This document shows, one piece after another, positions 25,298 through 33,935 of a stretch of 56,672 bases of DNA (positions are counted from its first letter, which is position 1; the number at the start of each line of letters is the position of its first letter). This stretch comes from an uncultured Bacteroidales bacterium (lineage in GTDB: Bacteria; Bacteroidota; Bacteroidia; Bacteroidales; UBA932), in contig CALUSC010000012.1 of the NCBI GenBank assembly GCA_944323345.1, positions 1 to 56,672 on the forward strand. The letters are read 5' to 3'. Position numbers and translations under genes: made by a program. The notes beneath the pieces were generated by a model. The model was not told where the DNA came from, ran no database searches, and saw only the letters and a program-made list of their open reading frames with translations.

Positions 25298-28200
25298 ATG
25301 AAAGCATTCTTATCAGCATTGCTTCTGTCAGCAATGGCTGTTTCTTTGCCGATGAATGCGGCAGGAGTCCGGACTGAAAATCTTCAGCGGTCCGTCCCCG
25401 ACGATGTTTCTCCCAGAAAAGGACATATTATAGGTAAAGTCCAGGACAGGAACGGTGTGGCTCTTCCGGGAGTGGCAGTCATGATCAAGGGTACAAGTAT
25501 CGGTACGGAGACCAACACGGTCGGAAACTATGATCTTGACCTGAAAGGCAGGTCATCGGGAGTGATAGTCTTCTCATGTCTCGGCTATTCTATTCAGGAG
25601 ATAAATTATACCGGACAGACCCACATGAACGTGACTCTCCAGGATGATGCCCAGGCTCTGAATGAAATCGTAGTGACCGGTTACGGCAACTACAACCGCA
25701 GCGAATATGTAGGAGCTGTCACCCAGATCAAGGCGGAAGATATTCTCGTGCCGGGCGAGTTGACCATAGACCAGATGCTCCAGGGTGTCGTTCCCGGCAT
25801 GTCGGTCATAAATACGACCGGTAAAGTCGGAGGTACGCCCAAGATCAGGATCAGAGGTACATCTACCATACTCGGAAACCAGGAGCCGCTGTGGGTAGTC
25901 GACGGTGTCATCCAGACTAACCCGACACCGATCCCTAATGACGCCAGTCCAATATCCGGTGATATGGAAGACCTGGCGCAGACTGCAGGTAACGCCATTT
26001 CATGGTTGAATCCTGCGGATATCGAGAGCATTACCGTCCTCAAGGATGCTGCTTCCACAGCCATCTACGGTTCACAGGCGGCGAACGGTGTGATCGTGAT
26101 TACAACGAAAAAAGCTTCGGGAGGGGGTCTTTCAGTTAATTACAGCGGGAGCGTGAATGTCAGCCAGAGACCTACTTACGGGCTTTATGACATGATGAAT
26201 TCCCAGGAGTGGATGCTGTTCCAGCAGGAAATGTACGAGGACAGGAACCAGTATACCCAGGCTATACTCCCAGTCGGATACGGAGGTCTGATCCAGAGGC
26301 TGCAGAACAAGGAAATTACTGTCCAGGAATTCGAGCAGGAATTCCGCAAGATGGAAAACATGAATACGGACTGGTTCGACATCCTATTCCGTTCGGCTGT
26401 CAGCCATACTCACAATGTCAGCGTGTCTGCAGGAGGCGAGAAGGTGCAGAGCCGTTTTTCCATCGGTGTCAATGATACGCAGGGAGATGCCAAAGGCAAT
26501 GACCAGCTCCAGTTCACGGCAAGTTCCAATACGACATACCGTCCGAACACTAAACTGTCCATTGATCTCTCGATGAACGGCAGTTACAGAAAGGTCAATG
26601 ACTTCGCGTTCGGAGTCGATCCGTATGACTATGCCATGAATACTTCCAGGGCAATTCCCGCCTATAATGAGGACGGCAGTTATTTCTATCATGAGAAATA
26701 TGGTCTTACCAGCCACTCCATACCTCAGAAGAATTACTATAACTATAATATTCTGAATGAGATAGAGAATACAGGCGCCGAGACTGTCACCCATACTTTC
26801 CAGACAAACCTCAGTATCAGATGGGATTTCCTCAGGCATTTCCAGTTTCAGGGCGATGTGAGCATGTCGCTGGCTTCTGTCAACATGAAGTCATGGGCTA
26901 CGGAGTATTCGAATTACATCACATCCATAAGAGGCTATGAATACGGTTCGGTATTGCCGAATTCCGCAGAGGAACTGGCCAGTCCGCTTCCTTACGGAGG
27001 ACTTCTCAATACCCAGAGCAACAGTACGTTCAACTGGTCTGTCAGGGCAGCATTCGTTTATAATAACACCTTTAAGGAAAAACATCGCCTGACCATGAAT
27101 CTGGGATTCCAGATGACCTCGAACAAAATCGACGGTTTCACGAACATGAGATACGGTTATCTGAAATACAGGGGAGAGGCTTATGCCAACGTGCCGACAT
27201 CCATTACTCCTGTGACAGGTGCCAATTCTCAGGAAACTACGCTTCACGAGGACATGAAGAACGGTTCCAGCGTCGTCAATACGATATCCAACCAGTTAAG
27301 TGAATATTTCACCGCTGTCTACAGTTATGATGACCGTTATGTGGTGAACATGAATGCGCGTCTGGACGCATCCAACAGATTCGGACAGGACCAGAATAAA
27401 AGATTCAACCCGACATTTTCACTTGGCGGCAAATGGAGGATAGGAGAGGAACCGTTTATGGATTTCGCTGAAAACTGGTATGACATGTTCGATATCTCTT
27501 TCGCTTACGGATGGAGGGGAAATGCGGTGACTGCCGTATCTCCGTATCTGATAGCCCAGGACGGAGGTATCCACGATTATTTCCATCAGTATTATCTGAC
27601 CATCAAGTCTCTTCCTTACCCTGACCTGGGATGGGAGCGTACGCGTGACTGGAATGCCGGCGTATCTTTCTCGTTCTTCAAGGGAAGGCTGAGCGCCGAC
27701 TTCAACTATTACGACAAATATTCGTCCGTATTGTCCTCTCATGATATTCCTGTAGAATACGGAGACCTGAATGCCTATATCGACGGTTCCATCATGAAGA
27801 ACCGGGGATATGAGTTCATCATCAGCGCCACGCCTGTCCGCACCAAGGACTGGACCTGGTCTTTGTCATTCAATACCAGCCGCGAACACAATACGGTGGA
27901 GAACAATAACCGCATCAATTCTCCTGAAGACTATCTGACCGGTGCGGCCATCGTGCCGGGTGAGTCATACGGTACTTTCTGGGCATTCGACTTTACAGGT
28001 CTGGACCACGAAACAGGACATCCTACATTCAGTAATATGGATGAGACTCCGGAAGACTTCAGGGAATTCCTGGTAAAAGCCGGATGTACGGAGCCGGATA
28101 TATACGGAGGTATCAATACTTCCCTGAGGTACAAGAATCTGCATCTGCGTGCAGCGTTCGCCATTTCACTCGGAGCCCAGGGCTGGCTTCCGTCATATTA

Positions 28201-28633
28201 TGCAACCAGCGGTATGCCGAGACCGGAAGTAAACGTGCCGCGTTATATGTTCGACAGATGGCGTGAGCCGGGAGACGAGTTGTATACGGATATTCCTGCC
28301 ATCCCGGAAGGAAATACGAATGCCACTTATGTTACATTGTATTACGGTGATGACGGTACTTCACAGTACAGCACTTCCATCTATTCGATGTATAACCAGT
28401 CTACGGCCCGCATCGCCAATACGGATTTTATCCGCTGCCGTTCCATTTCCCTGCAGTATGACCTCCCTAAGGATTTTGTGAACAGGATAGGGATGATCAA
28501 TGCGTACGTCACTGCCACTCTGACCAATCCGTTTGTGGTGGCATTCGACAAGAGATGGGAAGGACGTGATCCTGAGACCATGTCCTGGCCGACAAGACGC
28601 ACTTTCTCCATTTCATTGAGCCTCAGTTTCTGA
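25298..28633 (+). CDS. SusC/RagA-family TonB-dependent outer-membrane receptor
   Basis: A 1111-residue outer-membrane transporter. In order: signal peptide, an N-terminal carboxypeptidase-regulatory-like domain (GKVQDRNGVALPGVAVMIKGT...VFSCLGY), the SusC TonB-box region LNEIVVTGYG near residue 120, the plug with VDGVIQT and TVLKDAASTAIYGSQAANGVIVITTKK, and a long beta barrel ending in SISLSLSF. It imports a ligand captured by the SusD partner, powered by TonB-ExbBD. I start at the ATG at 25298 because it gives a proper signal peptide (MKAFLSALLLSAMAVSL); the ATG at 25259 does not. With proteases and thioredoxins next door, RagAB-like peptide uptake is more likely than glycan uptake. Confidence 0.95.
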   Translation: MKAFLSALLLSAMAVSLPMNAAGVRTENLQRSVPDDVSPRKGHIIGKVQDRNGVALPGVAVMIKGTSIGTETNTVGNYDLDLKGRSSGVIVFSCLGYSIQEINYTGQTHMNVTLQDDAQALNEIVVTGYGNYNRSEYVGAVTQIKAEDILVPGELTIDQMLQGVVPGMSVINTTGKVGGTPKIRIRGTSTILGNQEPLWVVDGVIQTNPTPIPNDASPISGDMEDLAQTAGNAISWLNPADIESITVLKDAASTAIYGSQAANGVIVITTKKASGGGLSVNYSGSVNVSQRPTYGLYDMMNSQEWMLFQQEMYEDRNQYTQAILPVGYGGLIQRLQNKEITVQEFEQEFRKMENMNTDWFDILFRSAVSHTHNVSVSAGGEKVQSRFSIGVNDTQGDAKGNDQLQFTASSNTTYRPNTKLSIDLSMNGSYRKVNDFAFGVDPYDYAMNTSRAIPAYNEDGSYFYHEKYGLTSHSIPQKNYYNYNILNEIENTGAETVTHTFQTNLSIRWDFLRHFQFQGDVSMSLASVNMKSWATEYSNYITSIRGYEYGSVLPNSAEELASPLPYGGLLNTQSNSTFNWSVRAAFVYNNTFKEKHRLTMNLGFQMTSNKIDGFTNMRYGYLKYRGEAYANVPTSITPVTGANSQETTLHEDMKNGSSVVNTISNQLSEYFTAVYSYDDRYVVNMNARLDASNRFGQDQNKRFNPTFSLGGKWRIGEEPFMDFAENWYDMFDISFAYGWRGNAVTAVSPYLIAQDGGIHDYFHQYYLTIKSLPYPDLGWERTRDWNAGVSFSFFKGRLSADFNYYDKYSSVLSSHDIPVEYGDLNAYIDGSIMKNRGYEFIISATPVRTKDWTWSLSFNTSREHNTVENNNRINSPEDYLTGAAIVPGESYGTFWAFDFTGLDHETGHPTFSNMDETPEDFREFLVKAGCTEPDIYGGINTSLRYKNLHLRAAFAISLGAQGWLPSYYATSGMPRPEVNVPRYMFDRWREPGDELYTDIPAIPEGNTNATYVTLYYGDDGTSQYSTSIYSMYNQSTARIANTDFIRCRSISLQYDLPKDFVNRIGMINAYVTATLTNPFVVAFDKRWEGRDPETMSWPTRRTFSISLSLSF

Positions 28634-28652
28634 TGATCTAAAAATTACTTGC

Positions 28653-30182
28653 ATGAAAACTATATTATATATCATATCGGCATTTTCCGGAATTCTGCTT
28701 GCAGGCGGCTGCGGCTTTCTTGAAGAAGAATCGCAGAGTGAAATGATACCCCGGACTACGGAGGATTTTTCCGAACTTCTCATTGGCTCCGGTTATCCGG
28801 ACGCCACAAGTCCTGATATTTCCATACTTACCTATCTGGATGATGATTGCGCCCAGATGCTGAACTTGTCGAAATCCATGTCGAATTGGCAGACAGGCGG
28901 AGTGGATGTCTTTGCACCTGATGAATATGCAGGTGAAGAACAGACTGTTACGGTATCCCCATATTATCAGTGGCAGCCGGATATGGTGGATTTCAACGGC
29001 TTCCAGGAACGTATAAACGAAAATCCTTCGGAGACCATGTACTACCAGTTCTATCAGAAGATAAAGGGATGCAATGCAGTACTTGATCTGATCGATTCCG
29101 CCATAGGAAGCGACGAGCAGAGGGATAGGGTAAAAGCCGAGGCCCTGGCCATACGCGCCCTGCTTTACTTCCAGTTGGTCAATATATACGGTGAACCGTA
29201 CAACTATAACAAGGAATCTCTTGGAGTGCCTCTGAAACTGGACGCGAACCTGAGCAACGAGCCTATCGCACGTTCTACAGTGGCGGATGCTTACGAAAAT
29301 GTCATAGTCCCGGATCTGGTGGAAGCTGCCAGGCTTATGGACCCGCTTCCTTTCGTGGAGCATAACTACAGGATAAACCAGCCTGCTATCCATATCATCC
29401 TGTCCCGTGTCTATCTGTACATGGAGCGCTATCAGGACTGCGTGGATGAGGTGGAAAAGGCTATGGATTTCGGAATCCGAGTGATGAACCTCCTTACGGA
29501 ATTCAATCCTGCCGATGCGACTATGTACGGTTTCGCCCCGTTCACATATTCGAATCCTGAAGTGCTCTGGATGTTCGGGCCGTCTCCGCGTGTGGAGAAT
29601 TCCGGTTACAAGCCGGGACTCAATCCTGATTTCCAGGCCCTGTGGGACAGTACGAATGATCTCAGATACACCATGTTCAAACTTTCTGCACCGGCTGCGA
29701 CCAGTACTACGGATTATGATAACAGCAATTTCTATATCACCAAGCCATATTCTTCCATGGAGCTGTGCCAGCTGGTCCGTACTTCGGAAGCGGTGCTGAA
29801 TGCCATGGAAGCTAATGCGCTTCTCGGAAATGAAACGGAAGCCCTGCAGGCCCTGAATGATTTCCGGGCTACCAGAATCACAGGGTATACGGCCGAATCA
29901 CTGGCCGGAGAAGAACTTCTGAAAGCCATAAGGACTGAAAGACGCAAGGAATTATGCTATGAAGGACATCGCTGGTTCGATCTCAGGCGTCAGGGAATGC
30001 CGGAAATCAGGCATACGTACAGGCCTGAGCAGGGCGGACAGGATTATGTCTATACTCTCAGGAAAAACGATCCGATGTACACTCTGCCGCTGCCGAGCTG
30101 TATTCTGGAGCAAAACAGCGCACTGGTACAGAATGAGAGCCGTAACAGCGGTGTACGTTCAGGTGAACTGGTTACAGAATAG
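28653..30182 (+). CDS. SusD/RagB-family substrate-binding lipoprotein
   Basis: A 509-residue surface lipoprotein that caps the SusC barrel and binds the imported ligand. A lipoprotein signal peptide ends in the lipobox LAGGC (Cys20). The alpha-helical TPR framework of the family follows, with RALLYFQLVNIYGEPYNYNKESLGVPL near residues 170-195 and the C-terminal SusD signature LKAIRTERRKELCYEGHRWFDLRRQG. It starts 19 bases after susC, in the same transcript. The ligand cannot be inferred from sequence alone. Confidence 0.95.
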   Translation: MKTILYIISAFSGILLAGGCGFLEEESQSEMIPRTTEDFSELLIGSGYPDATSPDISILTYLDDDCAQMLNLSKSMSNWQTGGVDVFAPDEYAGEEQTVTVSPYYQWQPDMVDFNGFQERINENPSETMYYQFYQKIKGCNAVLDLIDSAIGSDEQRDRVKAEALAIRALLYFQLVNIYGEPYNYNKESLGVPLKLDANLSNEPIARSTVADAYENVIVPDLVEAARLMDPLPFVEHNYRINQPAIHIILSRVYLYMERYQDCVDEVEKAMDFGIRVMNLLTEFNPADATMYGFAPFTYSNPEVLWMFGPSPRVENSGYKPGLNPDFQALWDSTNDLRYTMFKLSAPAATSTTDYDNSNFYITKPYSSMELCQLVRTSEAVLNAMEANALLGNETEALQALNDFRATRITGYTAESLAGEELLKAIRTERRKELCYEGHRWFDLRRQGMPEIRHTYRPEQGGQDYVYTLRKNDPMYTLPLPSCILEQNSALVQNESRNSGVRSGELVTE

Positions 30183-30200
30183 TCAAAAACCCAAGGTGAA

Positions 30201-31181
30201 ATGAAAACACGAAATATAATATCATTATTTGCAGCCATTTCAAGCATAATGGCGACAGTATCCGTTGTCTCCTGCAGCAAGGATGTGCCTGTGGGTGATC
30301 CGGTAGAGATAACAGGCGGTTATGTGCTGCCTCAGAGCGGAGCATCCGACGAGGACAATGCCAGAATTATGGAGATTTACGAAAAGTGGAGTTCATACGT
30401 ATTGTATGATGTCGATTCCGTCGATGTTTACTGGAAACAGATATCCGGAAACGCTTCAAGCGGCGGAATGGTCTATATCTTCAAGGAAGGTGATCCAAAA
30501 TATGTGGGTGATATGCTTGACTATCTCGACGAGATTTGGTGGCATTATTTCCCGGATGAATTCCTGCAGAAAGGAGGCATTCCGTTCCGCGTTTATCTGG
30601 TGGAAGAGTATTATTCATATAGGGATTGGGGCGGCGGCCAGACTTCTGCCCCTCAGTACATGGATTATCAGATCAATGACAATTCGATAATGCTGAGCGG
30701 AATGAGTCAGGTAGCCTCTTACGATGCCGATACGAAGCGTGCCAAGAAGGTCGCTCTGTTGAGTGATCTGTTCACTAACTGGATTTCCAAATCCATCATC
30801 GGGACCCCTTCCGAGTTTTATAATGTTTCCGATTATAATACCGAACCTGAAATGACTACCGATGACGGATATTCCTATTACTATACCGACGAGCAGCTCA
30901 AAGCGCTCCGGAACCGCGGCTTTATCCCGAAATACAATTCCTACGGTTATTCTGTATATGACGAGATTTATATGGCATATTCTGGCGGAACGAGCTCCTG
31001 GACTTATAATGACCCGCGAAGCAATGACTTCAATTACTATATTTCCCAGATTTTCCACGCGACGGAAGAGCAGGTTGCAGATTTCCTGCAATATGAAACC
31101 GTGAAGACCAAATGGAATATCATTTTGGATTATTATAAGGACAATTACGGTATCGATCTCAGGGCTATGGCTACTGAGTGA
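30201..31181 (+). CDS. Surface lipoprotein resembling Mx1 zinc peptidases without the zinc site
   Basis: A 326-residue lipoprotein (lipobox VVSC, Cys25). Its layout resembles the putative zinc-binding metallopeptidases that often follow SusD in Bacteroidota: a YEKWSSYVLYDVDS opening, the paired segment TDEQLKALRNRGFIPKYNSYG, and the C-terminal KWNIILDYYKDNYGIDLRAM. The HExxH helix expected in the middle is absent; the corresponding stretch reads ALLSDLFTNWISKSI. So it is probably a non-catalytic relative, perhaps a ligand-binding accessory lipoprotein of the SusCD complex. The family link is from motif memory and needs a profile search. It is co-transcribed with susD. Confidence 0.6.
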   Translation: MKTRNIISLFAAISSIMATVSVVSCSKDVPVGDPVEITGGYVLPQSGASDEDNARIMEIYEKWSSYVLYDVDSVDVYWKQISGNASSGGMVYIFKEGDPKYVGDMLDYLDEIWWHYFPDEFLQKGGIPFRVYLVEEYYSYRDWGGGQTSAPQYMDYQINDNSIMLSGMSQVASYDADTKRAKKVALLSDLFTNWISKSIIGTPSEFYNVSDYNTEPEMTTDDGYSYYYTDEQLKALRNRGFIPKYNSYGYSVYDEIYMAYSGGTSSWTYNDPRSNDFNYYISQIFHATEEQVADFLQYETVKTKWNIILDYYKDNYGIDLRAMATE

Positions 31182-31203
31182 TCTTATTTTCAGATTTACG
31201 TAC

Positions 31204-32622
31204 ATGAAGAAAACAATTGTATTGACGGTACTGGCTGTGGCTTTGGCTTCATCAGCCAGTACATCTTTTGCTCAGGATGTCCAGACTGACGAGAGCAGGC
31301 TGGCGCAAGAATATTATTCTGCACTTTACGGTAAAAAAGATACTTTGAAGGCCGAAGGTCTGAAGTCCGAAATCCTTGCAAAGTATCCGAAAGGAGCATT
31401 CGCCCGCAGGCTTTCCGCCGAGGCCGTGAACATGGCGTCCGATTCTCTGGATTATATCAGGCGTGCGGATGAATTCAGGAACGGCTTCCCGATTTCCGAA
31501 TGGATAGAAAATCCTGACGGACAGGGATTTGTCTATATGAATTTTTACAGGAACTACGCCAGGATGCTGTATGCATCCCGTCAATGGGACAAACTTCGCG
31601 AAATCATGCCGGAGATGACCTATTCGATGCTGTCGGATCTTTATGCTCACGGGCCTATGTTTTATATCATGAAAGCTCCCGTGGATCCGCGTGAGTATGT
31701 CGACATTGCCCAGGATATCATCAGTGAGATGTGGCGGAAGAAAGACATGGATATCGACATGTATTCCGCTACGGCGGAAACAAGAAGCGGTGCGGAGTCC
31801 ATGAAATATTATCTGGCCGTCCAGACGGAAGTCCTGCAGCGCAGCGGCCGTCCTGAAGATGCCGTGGAATGCATGGAGAAAATTTGTCCGGAAGACAGAT
31901 ACAACCAGTATCCCGCGGGAAATGAAGCTTATGTAGCGGCTCTCGAGTCTATGGACAGAAATCAGGAGGCGACAGATGCGATTATCGGTTCGGCTGCAGT
32001 AGGGCGCCTGACTCCTGTCCTGTTTTCGAAATTACGGAAGTACTATCTTTCATCGGATCCGAAGCCGGCACCTACATTCGATGATTATTATTCATCTTTG
32101 AAAACAGACAAGGCCAGGGAAAATCTCCGGGCAGCCGTACAGGCGGGATTGATGGATGAACCGTTCGATACCTTTTCACTTACCTCAATTGACGGGAAGA
32201 TTGTCGATTATTCGACATTCGGACCGGATGATATCGTGGTCCTGGATTTCTGGGCTACATGGTGCGCTCCGTGTATAGCGGCATTGGCCGGCATGCAGCT
32301 GGCCGTAGAAAAATATGCCTCTGACGAGCATGTGCATTTTTACTTTATCTGTACTCAGGATGAACCGGACAAGGACAGGGTGGAGCGTATCTGGGCGAAA
32401 GGAAAATATCATGATATGACTGTCCTGTTCGACGAGTGCCGGGATGGCGGCAAGGAGTATGACAAAGTCTACAGAAGCATTATCCACGGCACATCCGGAA
32501 TTCCCCAGAAAGCCGTCCTGAAAGACGGCCGGGTACGTTATGTCGCCGAGGGATACGGCGGAAGTCCGAGCGAACTTATGGATGAGATATCCGCTGTAAT
32601 AGAAATTCTTAAAACCGAATGA
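31204..32622 (+). CDS. Exported TlpA-type thioredoxin-domain protein
   Basis: A 472-residue periplasmic protein: a signal peptide (MKKTIVLTVLAVALASSASTSFAQD), a helical repeat-like region to about residue 320, and a C-terminal thioredoxin domain with active site WCAPC (Cys354 and Cys357). It should reduce or rearrange disulfides. The thioredoxin domain is the paralogue of that in the 670-residue protein on the divergent arm, which ties both transcripts to one process. It lies in the SusCD transcript, 22 bases after the preceding lipoprotein gene, and its stop overlaps the S41 protease start. Confidence 0.85.
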   Translation: MKKTIVLTVLAVALASSASTSFAQDVQTDESRLAQEYYSALYGKKDTLKAEGLKSEILAKYPKGAFARRLSAEAVNMASDSLDYIRRADEFRNGFPISEWIENPDGQGFVYMNFYRNYARMLYASRQWDKLREIMPEMTYSMLSDLYAHGPMFYIMKAPVDPREYVDIAQDIISEMWRKKDMDIDMYSATAETRSGAESMKYYLAVQTEVLQRSGRPEDAVECMEKICPEDRYNQYPAGNEAYVAALESMDRNQEATDAIIGSAAVGRLTPVLFSKLRKYYLSSDPKPAPTFDDYYSSLKTDKARENLRAAVQAGLMDEPFDTFSLTSIDGKIVDYSTFGPDDIVVLDFWATWCAPCIAALAGMQLAVEKYASDEHVHFYFICTQDEPDKDRVERIWAKGKYHDMTVLFDECRDGGKEYDKVYRSIIHGTSGIPQKAVLKDGRVRYVAEGYGGSPSELMDEISAVIEILKTE

Positions 32623-33935
32623 TTATGAAACCGTACTTTTTCCTGGCGGCAGCCGTCATGGCGTTTGGTATCCCTTTTAAGGCCGAAGCACAGAAATCGC
32701 CTGAGGAGAAACTGAATATGACCATGTACGCGATAATGAACATGTATGTGGATACTGTGGACAAGGCTTCTTTCGTGGATGATGTGATAGCGAGGACGGT
32801 CAAGACTCTGGATCCTTTTTCCGCTTATCTTACTCCTGAAGAGGTCAGGGCCAATGAGGCTGTGCTGTTCGGGCCTGTGGCGATGGGTGCGGATTCGCTT
32901 TCAGTACAGGCAGGAGGTTCTTCACGGGCACGTGCTGTCCGCTCTTCATATATGGTGGATGACAGGACGGGGTATGTATGTCTGACTGTATTTTCCGGTT
33001 CTGCTCCTGAAGAATTCCGTTCTGCCGTAGCCGGATTGAGAAAAGCCGGCATGAAAAATCTTATCCTCGATTTGCAGGGAAATCCCGGAGGATTCGTCGA
33101 GTCTGCCGTGGAGATTGCGGATGAATGTCTGTCAGGCGAAAAGACCGTAGTCACGACATCTGGCGCACATGTACCTGCCAATTCGGTCATGACACGTAAC
33201 GAGGGCTGTTTTGAAAACGGCAGATTGGTCCTGCTGGTGAACGGACAGACCATGTCTGCCGCCGAGATTCTTTGCGGGGCCCTCAGAGACTGGGACAGGG
33301 CTGTGCTTGTCGGCAGCCGCACCTATGGGAAAGGGCTTATCCAGGAGACTTTGCCATTCGAGGACGGATCTGCTCTGAGGATTACCGTAGCAAGATATCT
33401 GACGCCGTCAGGAATGATTATCCAGAAACCCTATGAAGGATATGGCAGAGTCTATGCTGATACTGCAGCGACATACAGGACTCTGTCAAATGGCCGGCAG
33501 ATGAAAGCCTGCGGAGGAATTGATGCCGATGTGGAGGTGATGCAGGATACATCTTTTATGACTTCCTGGTATTATAATCTTACATTCAACGGATTCCAGA
33601 AAACAATAGTTTCTTCGTACATCGACAGGAACAGAGATGCGCTTTTGAAGGAATTCAGGACTTCCGATTCGTTTTTCAGAAAGTTCCATGGAGAAGACGG
33701 GATGTTGGCTGAACTTGTCGATGCGGCTGATGCTGCAGGCTTGTCAGTATCCGAGGTTGAGTACGACAGGACTGCACCTGCATTGAAAACACAGCTCAAG
33801 GCATTGCTCGCCCGGGAACTTTATCCTGAAGACCTTAATATATATTACAGAATACTCAATACTGCCAGTCCTTTGATGATACGCGCAGTCGAAATTATCA
33901 ACAGTGACGGTTATGACGATATTTTAGGACTATGA
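32619..33935 (+). CDS. Exported S41 (tail-specific protease-like) peptidase lacking a PDZ domain
   Basis: A 438-residue periplasmic serine peptidase of the CtpA/Tsp family. A signal peptide is followed by the N-terminal helical region (LDPFSAYLTPEEV), then the catalytic core with DLQGNPGG, catalytic Ser213 in GQTMSAAEI and Lys238 in TYGKGLIQ. The usual PDZ domain between the helical region and the core is replaced by about 50 residues with no PDZ pattern, so substrate selection probably differs. The start overlaps the previous stop (ATGA; a second ATG lies at 32625). Within this locus it probably cleaves the imported substrate (inference). Confidence 0.85.
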   Translation: MIMKPYFFLAAAVMAFGIPFKAEAQKSPEEKLNMTMYAIMNMYVDTVDKASFVDDVIARTVKTLDPFSAYLTPEEVRANEAVLFGPVAMGADSLSVQAGGSSRARAVRSSYMVDDRTGYVCLTVFSGSAPEEFRSAVAGLRKAGMKNLILDLQGNPGGFVESAVEIADECLSGEKTVVTTSGAHVPANSVMTRNEGCFENGRLVLLVNGQTMSAAEILCGALRDWDRAVLVGSRTYGKGLIQETLPFEDGSALRITVARYLTPSGMIIQKPYEGYGRVYADTAATYRTLSNGRQMKACGGIDADVEVMQDTSFMTSWYYNLTFNGFQKTIVSSYIDRNRDALLKEFRTSDSFFRKFHGEDGMLAELVDAADAAGLSVSEVEYDRTAPALKTQLKALLARELYPEDLNIYYRILNTASPLMIRAVEIINSDGYDDILGL

